A DNA stretch of 64,000 nt from Flavobacterium flavigenum (GTDB lineage: Bacteria; Bacteroidota; Bacteroidia; Flavobacteriales; Flavobacteriaceae). Below the pieces are notes generated by a model. The model made no database searches. It saw nothing but the letters and a program-made list of their open reading frames with translations, and was not told where the DNA came from. The stretch spans positions 186,001-250,000 of the forward strand of contig NZ_CP114285.2 of the NCBI RefSeq assembly GCF_027111255.2, in the 5' to 3' direction. This document shows positions 62,720-64,000 of the stretch, piece by piece; position 1 is the stretch's first letter, and every line of letters begins with the position of its first letter. The position numbers were made by a program, and so were the translations under genes.

Positions 62720-64000
62720 ATGTTTAATAAATTTATACATAGACCCGTATTTGCAATTATAATCTCGATTATAATTGTCTTTTTAGGTACGCTGTCCATT
62801 AAACAGCTTCCTATATCACAATTCCCGCAAATTGCGCCCACAACCGTAAATATCTTTATTGCGTATCCGGGAGCAAGTGCCGATGTGTTGGTAAAATCTA
62901 CTTTAATTACCTTAGAGAATTCTCTTAACGGTACACAAGGTGTGCGTTATATGGCAACTGATGCCACAAGTGCGGGAGAAGCAACACTTAGAATCATATT
63001 TGAACCAGGAACCGATCCTAATGAAGCTGTAATTAGAGTCAAAACTAGGGTAGATCAGGTAATGCCATTATTACCTGAACTGGTTCAGCGTGAAGGTGTT
63101 GTTATTACACCTATTCAGCCCAGTATGCTGATGTATGTCAACCTTTATTCAAAAAGCAAAAGCATGGATGAGAAATTTCTCTACAACTATGCCGATGTAA
63201 AAATGATTCCCGAAATCAGCCGTGTAAAAGGTGTGGCAAGAACCCAGATTTTAGGAAGCCGTAAATATGCGATGCGTGTATGGCTGAATCCCGACCGAAT
63301 GAGAGCCTATAAAATCTCTGTCGAAGAAGTTATGGAAGCGCTTCAGGAACAAAGCATTATTGGACGTCCGGGAAGATTGGGACAAAGTTCCGGGATTGCA
63401 GCACAGTCGTTAGAATATGTATTGACTTATAAAGGAAGATACAACGAACCTAAAGAATATGAAAATGTAATTGTACGTGCCAATGCAGAAGGAGAAAGCA
63501 TTCGCTTAAAAGATATTGCAAAAGTAGAACTGGGAAGTGAATTCTTTGATATTTATTCGAATCTTGACGGTCATCCTTCTGCTGCAATTGTATTAAAGCA
63601 GAATTACGGCAGTAACGCCAGCGATGTAATCAATGATGTGAAAGCGAAACTGGAAGAAATGAAAGCCAGTTTTCCGCCGGGAATGGATTATAAAATCAGT
63701 TATGACGTTTCGCAGTTCTTAGATGCTTCTATCGATCAGGTGGTGCATACTTTAAGAGATGCCTTTATTTTGGTGGCTTTAGTTGTATTTATCTTTTTAG
63801 GAGACTGGCGATCGACTTTAATTCCAATTATTGCTGTTCCGGTTTCTTTGGTCGGCGCTTTCTTTGTGATTCAGATGTTTGGAATGTCAATTAACCTGGT
63901 GACTTTATTCTCTTTGGTATTAGCCATCGGAATTGTGGTGGATAATGCCATTGTCGTCGTCGAGGCCGTCCATGCCAAGTTTGAAGAGTTTCCGCATATT
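62720..64000 (+). CDS. AcrB-like RND efflux permease (partial, cut by window edge)
   Basis: Starts at ATG 62720 (MFNKFIHRPVFAIIISIIIV) and is open to the last base (427 codons), so only about 40% is visible. Features: first helix and porter entry (QLPISQFPQIAPTTVNIFIA), porter subdomains, and the second membrane block with VSLVGAFFVIQMFGMSINLV and the fourth-helix motif GIVVDNAIVVVE, in which the two aspartates of the proton relay begin. It belongs to the hydrophobic-amphiphilic (HAE-1) type rather than the heavy-metal type seen at 28414-32754. Confidence 0.93.
   Translation, partial: MFNKFIHRPVFAIIISIIIVFLGTLSIKQLPISQFPQIAPTTVNIFIAYPGASADVLVKSTLITLENSLNGTQGVRYMATDATSAGEATLRIIFEPGTDPNEAVIRVKTRVDQVMPLLPELVQREGVVITPIQPSMLMYVNLYSKSKSMDEKFLYNYADVKMIPEISRVKGVARTQILGSRKYAMRVWLNPDRMRAYKISVEEVMEALQEQSIIGRPGRLGQSSGIAAQSLEYVLTYKGRYNEPKEYENVIVRANAEGESIRLKDIAKVELGSEFFDIYSNLDGHPSAAIVLKQNYGSNASDVINDVKAKLEEMKASFPPGMDYKISYDVSQFLDASIDQVVHTLRDAFILVALVVFIFLGDWRSTLIPIIAVPVSLVGAFFVIQMFGMSINLVTLFSLVLAIGIVVDNAIVVVEAVHAKFEEFPHI

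Noticed and set aside
1..64000. CRISPR arrays, rRNA or tRNA genes
   Set aside because: No regularly spaced direct repeats and no recognisable rRNA or tRNA sequence were found by reading.

Overview
This AT-rich window comes from the chromosome of a Bacteroidota member, most likely Flavobacterium or a close relative. The evidence is a SusC/SusD pair with an ECF sigma and FecR anti-sigma, a giant secreted protein with a type IX secretion (T9SS) C-terminal sorting domain, lipoproteins, a CzcA-CzcC fusion typical of the phylum, and several upstream elements matching the Bacteroidota -7 promoter box TAnnTTTG. No rRNA, tRNA, CRISPR array or intact mobile element was seen. Traces of decay are frequent: an SDR stub at the left edge, a disrupted oxidase locus near 34.1-34.6 kb, and a degraded stretch at 51.2-52.1 kb with an IS982-type transposase tail.

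Layout. 0-5 kb: SDR oxidoreductase and AraC regulator (minus strand), then an aldehyde dehydrogenase and a luciferase-like flavin oxidoreductase (plus). 5.2-11 kb: a polysaccharide deacetylase lipoprotein divergent from an operon of an MprF-like lysyl-phospholipid synthase/flippase, a DUF998 membrane protein and a two-domain VirJ/AcvB-like hydrolase, which looks like a make-and-remove aminoacyl-lipid module. 11-24.1 kb: a TPR/HTH membrane regulator divergent from a secreted cluster (tail-collar protein, 2854-aa LamG/T9SS protein, a 301-aa protein sharing a domain with the giant, and a small lipoprotein). 24.6-26.4 kb: pyruvate oxidase behind a long inverted repeat. 26.8-33.2 kb: a heavy-metal RND efflux operon on the minus strand.

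34.1-38.5 kb is the most unusual locus. It encodes a VioB-like ferritin-fold protein, a 195-aa cysteine-rich protein with repeated CX5C units and no signal peptide, a DUF692/MNIO iron enzyme whose start overlaps the end of the cysteine-rich gene, and a DUF2063 partner protein. This is the architecture of an MNIO-modified RiPP pathway. Upstream lie the remains of a flavin amine oxidase and of a small companion gene, so the ancestral cluster was larger.

38.6-51.2 kb: ECF sigma, FecR, SusC with STN domain, SusD, TlpA-type thioredoxin lipoprotein-like protein, alpha/beta hydrolase and DsbD. Together these suggest regulated outer-membrane uptake coupled to periplasmic thiol redox chemistry. 52-61 kb: single transport and stress genes (MscS channel, APC permease, secreted beta-helix protein, DUF389 protein, NhaA). 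61-64 kb: a second RND pump of the AcrAB type, whose permease runs off the right edge.
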